From Chrysoperla carnea (lineage: Eukaryota > Arthropoda > Insecta > Neuroptera > Chrysopidae): 64,000 nt of DNA. The notes under the pieces were generated by a model. The model was not told the origin of the DNA, searched no databases, and saw only the letters and a program-made list of their open reading frames with translations. Positions 1-12,280 of this stretch are shown piece by piece. Both the position numbers and the translations under genes were made by a program. The DNA lies in NCBI RefSeq assembly GCF_905475395.1, contig NC_058337.1:87476368-87540367 (forward strand). The letters are read 5' to 3'. Position 1 is the first letter of the stretch; each line of letters opens with the position of its first letter.

Positions 1-388
1 GAACTCAATTCGCTACTGGTGAGCTTGCAAGAAAAGTGTAAACACTTAGAAAATGATAAAGTGAAAATTACCACAGTAAATTCAGCATATACAGGCCATT
101 TTTCGATATCATAATATCCTTACGAGATATTTGTCCGTATTCTTACATATATTCAGTATATTTCTATAATAAAGAGGTGAAGTTTGATACATTTCTCAGC
201 ACCCTTTTTGCATTATATTATGGATAGTAAATAAATTCATTAATTCTATTTAATTAAAATTGCTAGTTTAAAAAAAATAAAAAAATTTTGTTTATTTTCA
301 GCATTTAATGAACGCAGCTGCATTTAAAGCACGTACAATATCCCGTGGAAAAAATCGTGATAAAAGATCAGTTGTTATGTCCAGTTAA
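1..388 (+). CDS. 3' end of an unidentified coiled-coil protein gene (partial)
   Basis: The window opens inside a reading frame. Bases 1-75 read ELNSLLVSLQEKCKHLENDK and then VKITT, a charged, leucine-spaced stretch typical of a coiled coil. A donor (GTAAAT) follows at 76. An acceptor after TTTATTTTCAG at 300-301 leads into a terminal exon, 302-388, that continues in the same phase and reads HLMNAAAFKARTISRGKNRD and then KRSVVMSS before TAA at 386-388. The basic, serine-rich tail is uncharged by coiled-coil standards and looks like a disordered end. Only about 53 residues are visible, so I cannot name the family. AATAAA-like signals lie near 527-545. The gene runs in the same direction as the SPRTN gene that follows. 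Confidence 0.6.
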
Positions 389-1870
389 AAAAAATTTTAT
401 TTTCAATTCTCTGCATTATGATTTGTTAATTTCAATACATTACTACATAATATTTTGATTACTGCAAGATAGATAATCTTATCCTACTCTCTCTTCTCTT
501 CATATTGATAAAGATATGTGGATCAATTTAAATAAAATAAATAAATGTTTTTATGTATATAAAATAACCGTACATATTTAATAATATTATACTGTATCAA
601 TCAATTGAAATAAATTTATAATTATATTTATTTTTCTATTTATGAATTAAATTAAATTAGATAAATTTCGTTTACCAAAACAATATTTAAATAACAAGAA
701 TGAAAAACAAATATTGTCATTTTGTTTGATTGTTTTTAAGTTTGTTTTTTTTTTCTTTGTTTGTATTGTTAAAAATTACGTTTAGTTGTTTGTTGTATTT
801 GTATAAATATCTTATTATAGTGACTTAATTATTGTAAATATTTTAGTTGAATAAAGTATTCAAAACAACTTATGCTTTTAAAAAATTAATGCTTATGATT
901 TTGGAAATCCTGTTGCCCATTCATTTATTTTTAGATAATTGGAAGGAATTGAGGTAGGTCACACATCAAATATCCTAAGAAGGGCAAGTTCAAAAATTAA
1001 GTTTACAAGTTAATTTTTGAAAGTTTTCCAAAATGTTTTATGGCCTTTAAAGTGGCCTGTAAAAGGGATCCAATTTAAATCGGTAGATAGAGTCTTCCTT
1101 ATCATTTTGCCAGGAATGTAATGAATGAAATGAACGTAATAAAAATTAATTTAATTATCAAAAAACTCGACTGCGTTAAATAAAAACTGAAAAGAAAAAA
1201 CTAGACCAGTTTACATAACGAATTGTTTTTTTATTAACGTATTTCTACGTCGCGTCGAAAATCCTCCTTTTTTCTAATATCTATCTAATGACACTTGGGT
1301 TTTTAAGACGAATTTAATAATTTGAAGCCGTTTGAAGGTACGAGATAATAAAGAAATTTATAAATATATAAACACACACAAGATATGCACGAAAAACGCG
1401 CCGAAACCATCCAGTCGTTTGAAAGATACAAAATTTACAAAAAAAAAATTCATACATGCATACGTACAAGATACGGGTGAAAAACATAACCACTTCTTGG
1501 CAGTCGGGTAATAATACTCTGTAAACTGCTGCTGTATCATCACTATTGTATCTATACATTAAAATTTCTATGATGACATATGACATAGTGTGTTTTATTT
1601 TTATTGTTTTAACACAGGAATAGATTCAACGTTAAATACTGTGATAATTATGTATTTTCAAAGGATGATTAGTTAAAATTGCAAATAGAGAATATTTTAA
1701 ACTTCCCGGTGTATGCGCTTTTTGCTTTTTCATTTTACACCGGTGCGACATTCAAATTACGCCTTATTTTTAAACAGTCGAAAGTTTGCCTGACAGTTCA
1801 AAATTTTAAATTATTCAAAACATTTGTACAAACTTGTTTCTAGAAAAATAACATTTAAAAAAAATTTGTG
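389..1870. other. Intergenic, AT-rich, no gene seen
   Basis: This stretch lies between the coiled-coil gene end and SPRTN. It holds AATAAA-type signals at about 527-545 that fit the end of the upstream gene, and homopolymer runs. The minus-strand reading frame near 1314-1586 is rich in F, Y and C, has no homology I recognise, and looks like chance in AT-rich DNA. Confidence 0.5.
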
Positions 1871-4800
1871 ATGGAAGTATTCGTAAATGCTTATTGAATA
1901 TTTACCCTACAATTTCAATAATAATTGGAAATGGAGGTTTGATTTTATTAATAAACTTATATAGTTATGTTTTTATTCAAATTATTATATATTTGTTTTA
2001 GCGAAATTCTTCAGCAAAATCGCGTATTTCTAAGAGAAGAAAAAGTAAAAGGGGGAAAGGTAAGGTCAATAATACCTACGAAAATTTTTTATGGTTTATT
2101 TTTTGAATTTTTTACCAGGTAAGAAAAATAACGAAAATTTAATTGATTCTTCATGGGAAGTAATACATCCAGATCCTCCGAATATTTATACGTTGTTTGT
2201 TAACTTTGATAAACAATTTTTTTGGAACAAATTAAGAGCTGTAAATGTAGTGTGGAGTAAAAGAATGACATCGTAAGTTGCAATTTGTAAGAGCTCCATA
2301 GTTATTACACTAATAACATGTTTGTTTTAGATGTGCTGGTACATGTACTTTTAAGCGGCGCATAGGAGAATGTACAGTTAGATTAAGCGAACCTTTATTG
2401 AAATTAAGACCTAGGAAAGATTTAATTCAAACTCTGTTGGTATGCAAATGATAATTTAGTTTTTTTTTGTTCAAAAGTCTATTTTAAACTTATAATCTAA
2501 ACGTTGGCCGTAAAAGCATTCAACTCATAGTTACCGTGAAAGTAGATCATATTTTAAGATTCAATAGTAAAAGTAGAAATGTCGTTAGTTGTGTGATGGG
2601 AGTGGTGACAAAGTAAAAAAACATTTCATTACGAACATACCTACTTTATGATATTAAAGCCGATTAATTATTCGATGGGGGAAGAGCTTTGAAAATATAC
2701 TAACTGGAATTTGGCAACAGAGTGAGAATCACCTCTCAAAGAAGATTGAGAAGGATAATTAATGCGAGAGCATGATTATTAATGCGCATGCCTTAATATA
2801 CAATTAATATAATATCATGGCGCGTATTTACAACATAATAATTGCCATTTAATAAGTATTATTTAATTAATAAATTTTATTAACCTGTGATACATATTCT
2901 ACTTTAAAATATTCCTTGCAAATAAAACAATATCTAACCATTTTTTAATTTAATTAATACGTAATTGGAGATATAATCGCAGTCAGAACTGGTTGAAATC
3001 AGCAGACAAAAATTGTTTAAAACTATAATTACAACTTTGTCTTTTGATATTAATTTCGAATTGAATATGAGTTAAGTAGGCCAATCAAAAATTAAACGGA
3101 AATGAAAATTATTTTTCCACCTCTCGCATTAGACAACCAACCACATTTCTACTTACTTACTATTGAATGCTTAAATATAAACCACTCTGATAAAAAAGTA
3201 GAATTCATGAATGGTAAATTTCGAATTTGCCATATTATTTCAAGCGCTTTTGACTGCTAAACGCTGACAATTCCTATAAAATGTTGGCAAAACAGTCTCT
3301 TTTCATTTGAAAGAAGAATTCAAGAAATGTATCCCTGAATTATTTTAAGGAAGAATATGTTCCTTTATTTTGAAACTTTTTTATCAGGGCTGTCGCGGTA
3401 TCTATGAGTTAAGTATTCTTACAACCAACGCTTACACTGGTATGTTTTAGCATGAAATGATTCATGCTTACTTATTTCTTACACGCAATGATTGGCACAG
3501 AGAAGGTCATGGGCCTGAATTTCACAAGCACATGTATCGTATTAATAATAAAACTGGAATAAATATTACGGTAAGTATGCTTTGGTATCAATTTCATATT
3601 TTATGTGGCAGGATACAGTTTCTACATTTCTTTACTTATCGACTTTAAAAAAGAAAAAGGAGTGATTTTTTTATTGTTTTATATGAAAGATTAGACCTAT
3701 AAAAGGAATAGAATCAAAGCTCAAACAGAATTTAAGGTATCATTTATTAAAAAAAATTATAGTTTTATTTGTCAAATTCGAATAATAATAGCTTTGTCTT
3801 CGCTCTAAGCATCAGTTTCACAGATAATATTCACACGGCATTTCAGTTCTCAACATGACAAATTTTAATTTTTACACCGGTTTAATAATTCCGGCTTAAG
3901 TGATAGTGGTAAACTTGTTAACTGATAAGTTTTACGCTAAAATGATAAAGCTTTTAGCTCTCTAGCTCAATCGCAAATCTAAACTTTTGAATAACAACGT
4001 TTTTTAGGCGATTTTCGAAAATTTTACATTGCTGTAATTTCTAAACCAGTTGATATATATATATATAATATCAAATTCTGAAATGGTCAGGAAACTCTCA
4101 TGTTGATTTGATATGGATCCATTTTAGGAATGGTGTATTAATTAAGCATTTTTTTAGGTTTATCATAATTTCCACGATGAAGTACGACTATATAAAACTC
4201 ATTGGTGGCGATGTAACGGCCCTTGTCAGTATCGACATCCATTTTATGGGTGGATCAAACGGGCTACAAATCGAGCTCCAGGTCCTTATGATCATTGGTG
4301 GTTAAGGCATCAATGTACTTGCAATGGTACTTTCATAAAAAAAAGAGAACCTGATAAAACATTGAAAAATCCAGGTAAAATAGTTTATTTAATATCTATA
4401 GTTTATTTAATTAATTATAATCTATTAATTTTTATTATTGTTTAAAGGTGATTTTTCAACAAAGTCTGTACCAGTAACAAATATACGACAATATTTACAT
4501 AACTTAAATTCAAATCAAGTTCCAATTCATACAATCGCTGATTTATCAACATATTATAAAAATTTACATCAAAAAACAAATTCTAATTCATTACAAATTA
4601 ATAATTCCAATTCATTTTCGGAAAGTCTAAATTCAAGTGACGATGAATTGTTGAATGAGACTGTGAAAACTATAGATAATCGAAACGAACATCAATTAGT
4701 TAATGTTCGTAATTTTTGGGCAAATAATTATCCTGTAAATGGAAGTTCCAAACGGCCTGTCTCGGAACTTGCACTCAATAATTCAAAAAAATCAAGAAGT

Positions 4801-5325
4801 GAAGACACCAACTTTGATGAAATTTGCACTTATAGCAGCGATACTAAACTAGTTGAAGTATCAATAACTATGGAAAATGTTTATAAAAACGTTTGTGACT
4901 TTTGGACAAATAAATATCCTGATAAAAATAAAAAAGGACACACTTCAGACCAGAAAAATGAAAGTGTTGTGTTAATTGATAGTCAAGATAGTGATGCCGA
5001 TAGCGATGTGATCGAAATTGTGAATGAGATACCTGTTATTGATTTATGCGTAGATGAGGACACTATTTGCCCTATTTGTAGCAAATCAGTTGAAACATCT
5101 GAATTTAACAAACATATCGATTCATGCTTAGCATTTAGTTTTAATGATAATTTTGAGGAGCTTGACGATCCAACAACAAATAATAAGTCGCCACACAAAG
5201 AAATTAATTGTTTCGTTTGTAATAAGTTAGTAAATGAAACACTATTAAATGTTCACTTAGAAACTTGTATGGCAGATGTTTTTGAGGATGAAATTATTGA
5301 TCCTGAAAATAATAATGAATTCTAA
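1871..5325 (+). CDS. SPRTN: SprT-like DNA-protein crosslink metalloprotease Spartan
   Basis: Spartan is a DNA-dependent protease that cuts proteins crosslinked to DNA during replication (Drosophila maternal haploid). Exons: a tentative start at 1871-1882, then 2002-2059, 2119-2272, 2331-2439, 3451-3570, 4158-4374 and 4448-5325. Phases join cleanly to about 515 residues (human 489). The SprT domain begins near SSWEVIHPDP and has LRPRKDLIQTLL, the zinc protease motif HEMIH (about 112-116) and EGHGPEF. A zinc-ribbon-like segment follows (HWWRCNGPC, HWWLRHQCTC). The long last exon is low-complexity, then has acidic hydrophobic patches (VVLIDSQDSD, VIEIV, VIDLCVDEDT) resembling SUMO-interacting motifs. 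Two C-x2-C...H-x3-C ubiquitin-binding UBZ4-like fingers end the protein (about 431-450 and 478-497); vertebrate SPRTN has one. The start is uncertain: ATG 1871 with donor GTAAAT, or ATG 1931 with donor GTTTGA. Confidence 0.92.
2440..3450. other. SPRTN intron, no internal gene
   Basis: This 1 kb intron separates the exon ending IQTLL from the exon that starts with the catalytic HEMIH. It has a good donor (GTATGC) and acceptor (TATGTTTTAG). I see no repeat or coding feature inside it. Confidence 0.6.
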
Positions 5326-6651
5326 AATTAAATGGCCATTCCTACTTCCCCGAATAGATCAAGAGTCAAAGAAATTGATGATATCAAAATATCAAATACT
5401 GTCAAATATCGTAAAATAAAATTTTCAAAATGTATTTTTTAGACGAATCAAACATTTCCATAAAAAAAATTATCCAACGCGTTTGCTATGTTTGATGAAC
5501 TGTTTGATAGAGTAAGGAGCCTTTTAGTTACCGTATAATTTCTGTTAAAGGTAGTATAGCAGTATCGAAAGATATTTAAAAGATATAATTAATTAAAATT
5601 ATGCCAAGTTACATGGACTCTTTTGACTGTCTCTGTTTAGTAACGTCGAAAATTGATGGTTTGTGAAAAATTAGCACAGTTTATCTCAAAAAAAAGGAGA
5701 TCTAAAAAGTAGTTCTATATTCAATAGAACTTAATAGAAGTAAATCTTTCAAACGTACACTGAAAAAATTCTAAACCCTATAATTTTTATTATCATAATC
5801 TAGTTTCTATCGTTGTTGTTAATCGAAAATATTAAAACGTATTATGCGCACAAATTTGAATTGTGTAAAATTCCTTAGATTATATATAACGCGCTTATAA
5901 TTAAATGCCATCAAATATTAATATATATTATAAATATATTAATATTTATAAGTTTTATTTTATTCTCAAACAAAAGTTTTTTTAGTCAACTGAGTTTTTA
6001 AAAATGTTTTTATCTACGCTCGTGAGATAATTACTACTTAGCCTACTCATTTAGCGTGGGTAAATATACCGCACGCTATTTCAACCAATCAGATTAGCTA
6101 AATTACTGTCAAAATCTAAAATAACAAGTTACCTTAGTAACTTATTTAATAACTATTCAAAAATGATAGCTGATTTGATTATCTTTTTTCCGTCTCGATA
6201 CTGCTATACTATTTATTTCTTTATTATTTATTTTTTTGGATTGTGATATTATTATAATTATTATAAAACAAATTTTATTTTTATAAAGAAAAATAAATAA
6301 GATTTTTAAAGAATAATAAATAAGTTCAGTTAAGCCTGTTTTCCGCATTTGGTACTGTTATTTCAGGTTATTTTAGATAATTTTCAAGTTGACAAGCATG
6401 CGTATCTAGGTCAACGTCTCGGGGAGGGTAATTTTGGAATATTCTGTCCTATGCTAACTGACCATATAGCAGTATTACATATATGATCTTTTCCTTATTA
6501 TTTATTTTACGCGCTTCTTATTACTTTTGGTTAAATATTTCTTTGCGCATGTCTTTAAAACAAAACATTTTATAACTTAACTAATTAATCAAAAATTCTT
6601 TTTTTTTTAAATTTCTTTGTTTTTTGAAATTTTTATTCCTCAAAAAACCGA
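5326..6651. other. Intergenic between SPRTN and a coiled-coil gene
   Basis: AT-rich spacer with an AATAAA at about 5416 that could end SPRTN transcripts. The minus-strand frame at 6157-6348 is I/K/N-rich and looks like chance. No repeat family was recognised here. Confidence 0.5.
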
Positions 6652-9600
6652 ATGAAAATGGAGAATAATAAAAATCAGAATAAACATTTTGGTAATGAAA
6701 TGTCCTTAAAAAAATTTGAAAGAACATATAAAGAATTGGTTTATGAATTAAATTGGAAACGCGTAATAATTTTTTTTTTGCTTTTTATTAAAAATTCTAA
6801 TGATTTTATAAACTTATCAATTTTATTTTAAAGCATTTAGTAACCAAGTATGAACAAGATTTACAAAATGCATTATTAAAACAACGTGAATTAGAAAGAG
6901 ATTTCGATACTGAACGAAAACTATTAGAGCAAAAAATTCAGGAAGTAGAAACTTTAAAAAAAAAATTAGGATCTATAGAAAAAGAATGTTATGAAACATC
7001 TGAAAAAGCATCCAGGACCTCTGTTCACTTGGAAATAGTTGTATGTAATTATTTATTTATTAATTCAATCGTTGTTAGGAATATCTATAACGTATACTGC
7101 GAGGCGATTCCCTACAGGTTGGTCCTACATTTACATTTGAAGCCCAGCGCGATCGAGATCGAGAACATTATACATATTAGAATTTCTTAAAAGAAAGTAT
7201 GACAAGTACACAACCAGAAATTTTTATAATGTGTTATCAAAAACAAAACTTATAGCTATCTGCTTAGTGCTGCTATCTAGGAAAAAACTTAGTACCGCCA
7301 TGCCACATCGAAAAAGACTAAAAATAGTTTAGCATAAAAAAAATTAAAAAACTTAACATAGTTTAGCTTAAACTAAGTTTAGCTTTCTTTCTCAAGATTG
7401 AGTTTGACAGTACCGTGTATTTAAATTTGTATTCAACTATCGAATAGATTTTACAATTTAAAATAATTGCATAAAATTTTGAAAAAACCATAATTGATGA
7501 TTATATTCACCAGCCATTATGGATATTTAGTTGTTTATTAGGTACCATGGTTGTATTAAAAATTAGGTTAGGCCGGTAGGGAATAACTTTGAGTATGTAT
7601 ATTAGAGATTTGAGACTCTATTGACGCTGGACATTACCATTACATTAACTCAATTTTTATAACATGTATATATGAAATATATCAAGGTATACTAAATTTA
7701 GTCCCAAGTTTGTAATGCTTAAAAATATCGTAGTATCAATATTTTTAAGTGTTACAAATTTGGGACTAAAGTTAATATACTATGTAGGTATATTTCATAT
7801 ATACATGGTATAAAAAGCAGGCATGGGTTGAGAAGGCTACTTAAAACTCTCAGACATTTGGACATACAGCTGTGCAGAATAATTCTGTGCAAAAGTGGGC
7901 AGGAACGATCCAGTCTAACTTCCAAAAAATATGTCCCATACTTACTTTCTAAGTTATTCAGAAGTCCGAATGTCAATATCCATATTTGTAACGTAAAAAA
8001 TTAACGCACTTCTCATAAATACATTCGCACAGTGATAAAAAAGCTAAAAAAGCTATCATGCTTTTAAAAGGGGGCTTTTTCATTTTTAAAAACCAATTCT
8101 TTACTTCGAAAACAGTGTAGTGTCATGGCGTCTTGAATGACATCACATCTTGCATACATTTCTGTGTATTTAAGTTATAAGCAGTTGCGACTAAGTAACC
8201 TGCTTCGTTCTGTTAAAATGTAATGTTGCTTACATAGCATATCACATGGCGTGACGTAATACTTTCACAAAACATCTGATTGGTGTTTGCCATCACTTTA
8301 TTATTTTAAAAAATAATAATAATCTTTATTCTTTATAAAAATAATTTTGTGTTTTGCTATCTACATCTCATGATTAATCATTAGAAACTTTTATCCAACC
8401 GATTTATTCTTAGTAGATTTATTCTTAGTCTTCGAAGCGCTTTCGTTTTTCACTTGTGCATCCTTAAGTTATGAATTTCCTAAGGCCCGTCCAATGCTCA
8501 CCTACGGTAAATAAAGAGCTTCTGTCCAATGTCATGCTTCTACAGCCACCGATTTGGATTTGTACATTGCCATTCAGTGTATCATTGTCAGATACTTATT
8601 AAGTGGAAGCTATTTGTAGGAGAAAGAAAATAAATTATTACAAGCACAAAACTATAAGTTGAATGCAGAAAACACATCAAAAACAAGTAAAATTGAAGAA
8701 CTTGAAAATCGTATACAATGTTTATTGCAGTGTGAAAAAGATCTAAATGATAATTTAATCTCATTTCGTCAAACCATTACAAATCTTGATAGGTAAAATT
8801 TTATGATTGTGATATTTAGTCGTGTCATTTTAGCATTTCATAGAGAATTTTTTTGTACCTCAACCTATCGAGCCACCTTTTTTCTTTTTTTAAATGTTCA
8901 GGATTGTCCATATATTAGAATCTACATCTAACTTTTTGCCGCTAGAAAGTTTTGGTTTTTGCTATGGACCCAATAGAATTTAGTTAATCATTAGAATCCA
9001 TTTATGAGGTGATTTTTGAAAATTTAAAAACCTTGAAAATATGGGCCAGAAACGTATACTCGGGGATTTTTGGGGTCTCTGATCACTATTCCGAAGTTAG
9101 AATGTAGATGTACTCCCCTGTTCTGGGGTTATTCGCCCCCACTGATCCAAAACAGCAGTATTCTGTAAATATTCGTCAAAATGGGCCAAAAAAATATACT
9201 CGGGAGTTTTTGGGGTCACTAATCACGAATCCGAAAGTATAATGGGGATATACTCCCCCCTTTTTAGGGTTTTTCGCCCTTCGTTGACCTAACAATGCAA
9301 TTTTCTGTAAATATTCAATTTGGATCAGCAGGGTGAATTACCCCGGAGGGAAGTAGTATATCGAAATTCTGACTTCAGAATAAGGATCAGCGATCCCAAA
9401 AACCCCCAAATGTACGTTTCTGGCCCATTTTGTTGCATATTTTCAAGGTTTTGAAGTTTTCAAAAATTACCTATTATATAGGTAATAATGGGCTTTTTTG
9501 GCCCATAGCAATGGCCAAACTTTCTAGCGGCAAGAAGTTAGATGTAGATTTTGATATATGGATCTCCCTGAACATTAAAAAAAAAACTGGCCCGATAGGT

Positions 9601-11647
9601 TGAGGTACATAAAAATTCTTCATTTTGCCTTTTTTGATCTAAAATGATTCGTCTAATTGTTTGAATAAATGAATATTCCAAACGTGCAAATTTTATATAC
9701 TATACAGATATTCGGAACAAATAAAAATCGACCATGATAGAATAAGAAAATTGGTAAATAGTAAAGAAGAGTCCCTAAAAAAATTAGAAATAAGTTCGAA
9801 TCTAAGATGCTCAACATATTTACAAGCTCGAGCTGAAGTTGATAAACTCCAAAATGAGTGTAATTTGTTAAAAGGTATTATTAGTACAATTAAACTAAAA
9901 TTCTAAAAGGAAAAAATTAATGCATCTTTGAAATTTTCCACAGTTGTTTATTTGGTTTTAAAAACTTCGTAAAAAAAAGTCGACCTATCAGTGGCGTACC
10001 TAACCGCCATTTTTGGGGGATAGTTGGGGGGTCTTAATCAGTTTTTTACAAATTAAAAAATAAAAATGAATTAAATAAAAAAAAATACAAAAAAAGGTTC
10101 AACTAAAAGTGTGTGCACATACTTCAGCTAGAGCAAAAAAATTTCATTTTAAAATTGGTATATTTCAGCCAATTTTGAAGCTAGACAGTCGAAAAAAAAA
10201 ACGAAAATGTCCAAAAATACTTCAGCAAACTCTACTTGAACTTTTTATTTATTTACTACATATTTTTTTTTTGTAATTTGTAAAAAATTGATTAAAACCC
10301 TCAACTACTCCACAAAAATGACTGTTGGGTCGGCCCCTGAGAGGTCGACTTTTTTTCGTTTATTTATACCTATTTTGAGTGGGATAACAGTATTTGTTTC
10401 GTAAAGTTTAGCTTTGTGGTACCAATTGTTCTTAATTTTTTTCCATTAATTACATTTTAGCTGAGTTAGATGAAGAACGATTGAAAACAGCAAATAAAAC
10501 TAATTTGAAATCCGATAATTACTCTAAAAATGTCATTGCAGAGGTAAGTTCATGTAGAACCACGGTAGGTTAATGGTACATCTTACCATATGACAAACCG
10601 ATAGTTTTCAAGTACAAGATGAAAGATTAATTTTCTTTTAACAAAATGCTAGTTTTTATTTATTAACTTTTCATCCGGAAGGAAATAATCCGATATACGT
10701 GAAGGGGTATGTATGTCAATTGGACCTTGGGTCTGTAGAACCCATTTTGTAAACCGTTAGAGATAGAACAAAAGTATAAAAAATGTTTTTTATATAAAAA
10801 TAAACAACTTTTGTTTGAAACATTTTTTTCGTAAACATCACTGTTTACCCGTGAGAGCGCATATTAGGAGAAAACTTTGGTATCTAATTTTTCCAAAACT
10901 ATAAAAGATAGAGAGCTATCAATTTGTGGGTAGCTTCAACTAGTGGTCTTGTGAAACATTTTTGAAAAACGAAAAAAAATTCTAGAAAATGCCTTCGAAA
11001 ATTTTCGTAATTTCCAAAAGTTTCGAAATTTTTGAAAACCAAATAAATGGCGGCCGAAGGGCTGCCATAGTCTTGTTGATTTTTTAAATTTTTCTAATTT
11101 ATAAAAAAAATCATGCAAGCACTGACATTCAACACTTTCTATACAGGGTATTTCAATAATTAACTCAGTCAATTATTGAAAATGCGAGTTTCAATGCTGA
11201 ACCTGGAAACTAGACAATTTCAGTCAATGGGCAAAAACCTAGTGATAAACGCGGACGTATCTACGGGCAGTTAATATATTTTCTATATAACTTGCATTGA
11301 AAATGTGAATTTTAATGCCCGTTGAGCCAACCGAAACTAGATAATTTCAGATTACTTGATTATTACTGCATTCTGCGGGCAGAAAGCTATCTTATGGAGG
11401 CGTTGAAAATCTATCAAAAATTTTCATTTTTTAATATTATAAATATGTAATAACTTTGCTTTTTGTTTCATTTAACTTTTAGTTGAATTTAGTATCAGAG
11501 TTACGTGAGGATTTACAAGCTGAACGTTCTATAAGTGCGAAATTAAATGAAGTTATTGATCATTTAACAAAAGAATTGTTAAAAGTACATCAGCAAAAAA
11601 ATATGGTACAAGATAAAATGACCATTGGTACGCAAACCGATTCATAA
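6652..11647 (+). CDS. Coiled-coil protein with a C-terminal LC8-type TQT motif
   Basis: Six exons join in phase into 301 residues: 6652-6762, 6834-7040, 8620-8792, 9708-9874, 10461-10543 and 11483-11647 (906 bases with stop). ATG 6652 is followed two codons later by another in-frame ATG (MKMENNK), so either may start. Nearly the whole protein is heptad-like and charged (for example RDFDTERKLLEQKIQEVETL and VIAELNLVSELREDLQAERS), with no signal peptide or membrane segment. The end reads MTIGTQTDS. TQT is the anchor of peptides that bind dynein light chain LC8, so a centrosomal, axonemal or motor-adaptor role is a reasonable inference, not shown. I cannot name the ortholog. Introns are heavily loaded with inverted-repeat elements. 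Confidence 0.82.
7662..7808. repeat. Head-to-head inverted pair of the GTCTGTC-family end
   Basis: Left arm 7662-7727 and right arm 7739-7808 are near-perfect reverse complements across an 11-base centre. Each arm contains TTTAGTCCCAAGTTTGTAA or its complement, the conserved end of the dispersed family whose fullest copy lies at 23098-23660. It looks like two element ends joined head to head, inside an intron of the coiled-coil gene. Confidence 0.8.
8844..9620. repeat. Large foldback element with internal tandem units
   Basis: The outer arms are inverted copies: GTACCTCAACCTATCG on the left (about 8853) and CGATAGGTTGAGGTAC on the right (about 9593). Inversion continues inward through the TTGCCGCTAGAAAG segment and the GGGCCAGAAACGTA segment, about 300 bases per side. 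The middle has a unit of roughly 165-170 bases repeated with divergence (TTTTTGGGGTC...CTCCCC...TTCTGTAAATATTC). No coding frame is present. This is a non-autonomous foldback or MITE in an intron of the coiled-coil gene. Confidence 0.8.
9971..10356. mobile_element. MITE with about 95-base inverted arms
   Basis: The left end AAAAAAAAGTCGACC and the right end GGTCGACTTTTTTT are complementary, and the match continues inward for about 95 bases (CATTTTTGGGGGATAGTTG against its diverged complement). TTCGT occurs immediately outside the left end (9966-9970) and at the right end (10355-10359), so it may be a target duplication, partly overlapping the terminal T run. No coding content. Confidence 0.75.
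10690..11185 (+). repeat. Dispersed GTCTGTC-family fragment
   Basis: It shares long blocks with 23098-23660, including AACAACTTTTGTTTGAAACA, the CATCACTGTTTACCCGTGAG block and GGGTATTTCAATAATTAACT. The CTGTC-rich head is missing. It lies in the last intron of the coiled-coil gene. The minus-strand frame at 10936-11172 falls inside it and is not a gene. Confidence 0.7.
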
Positions 11648-11754
11648 ATTTGATTAATTTTTAATGTAAATTAATTTTTTTAACTTAAATAAAATTCATA
11701 CCTATAAAAAACAGTTTCTTTTTTACTTACACAAAAACTCAAAAATTTGATTTG

Positions 11755-12040
11755 CAGGGCCGTATTGGTATAGGTGTAATTTTGATGTAGGCGTTCATAA
11801 AGTCACAGATCATTAGTCTATTTTCGGTTGTCTGTCTGTCAACACGATGACTCAAAAACATATATAGTCGAAAATAAGGCACAAATTATATATAGTACAT
11901 ACGTGTTATATGGGAATATCAGTTATGTGTGTGTGACATGTATGCATGTGTGGCTATCTGAGGGGCTATCTTTTTTTACTTTCATGACGTAAAAAAAACA
12001 AACGATTGCGTAATCAACTCTGTTTATACATGGTATTTCA
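11755..12040 (+). repeat. Dispersed GTCTGTC-family copy
   Basis: It carries the GGTATAGG lead, TTGTCTGTCTGTC, CACGATGACTCAAAAAC, and then the ATGGGAATATCAGTTATGTG and GTAATCAACTCT blocks. It is shortened relative to the copy at 23098, lacking the central AACAACTTTTG block. Confidence 0.7.
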
Positions 12041-12280
12041 AAAAAAACTTTTTCTAAGGAACATAGGATTGAAAGCTATTTTTGGAATAAATTGCAGGAG
12101 TTATGTACACCAAAACATGGTGGTATCGATGAGAAGAAAGAAGCTATTTTGTTTTAAAACGCCCCCATCATATTTATATTATTATTTTTCATCTGCCTTT
12201 TCAACTTTCCATCTACCCGTGATGTATCTTTTATATAGGGAAGTACTTGGGGTGTAAAGTTTTATTTGATATTATAATCA

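Noticed and set aside
1314-1586. 90-residue minus-strand frame
   Set aside because: F/Y/C-rich, no family resemblance, no splice context; typical chance frame in AT-rich DNA.
7752-7976. 74-residue minus-strand frame
   Set aside because: Begins inside the inverted pair at 7662-7808 within an intron; no recognisable domain.
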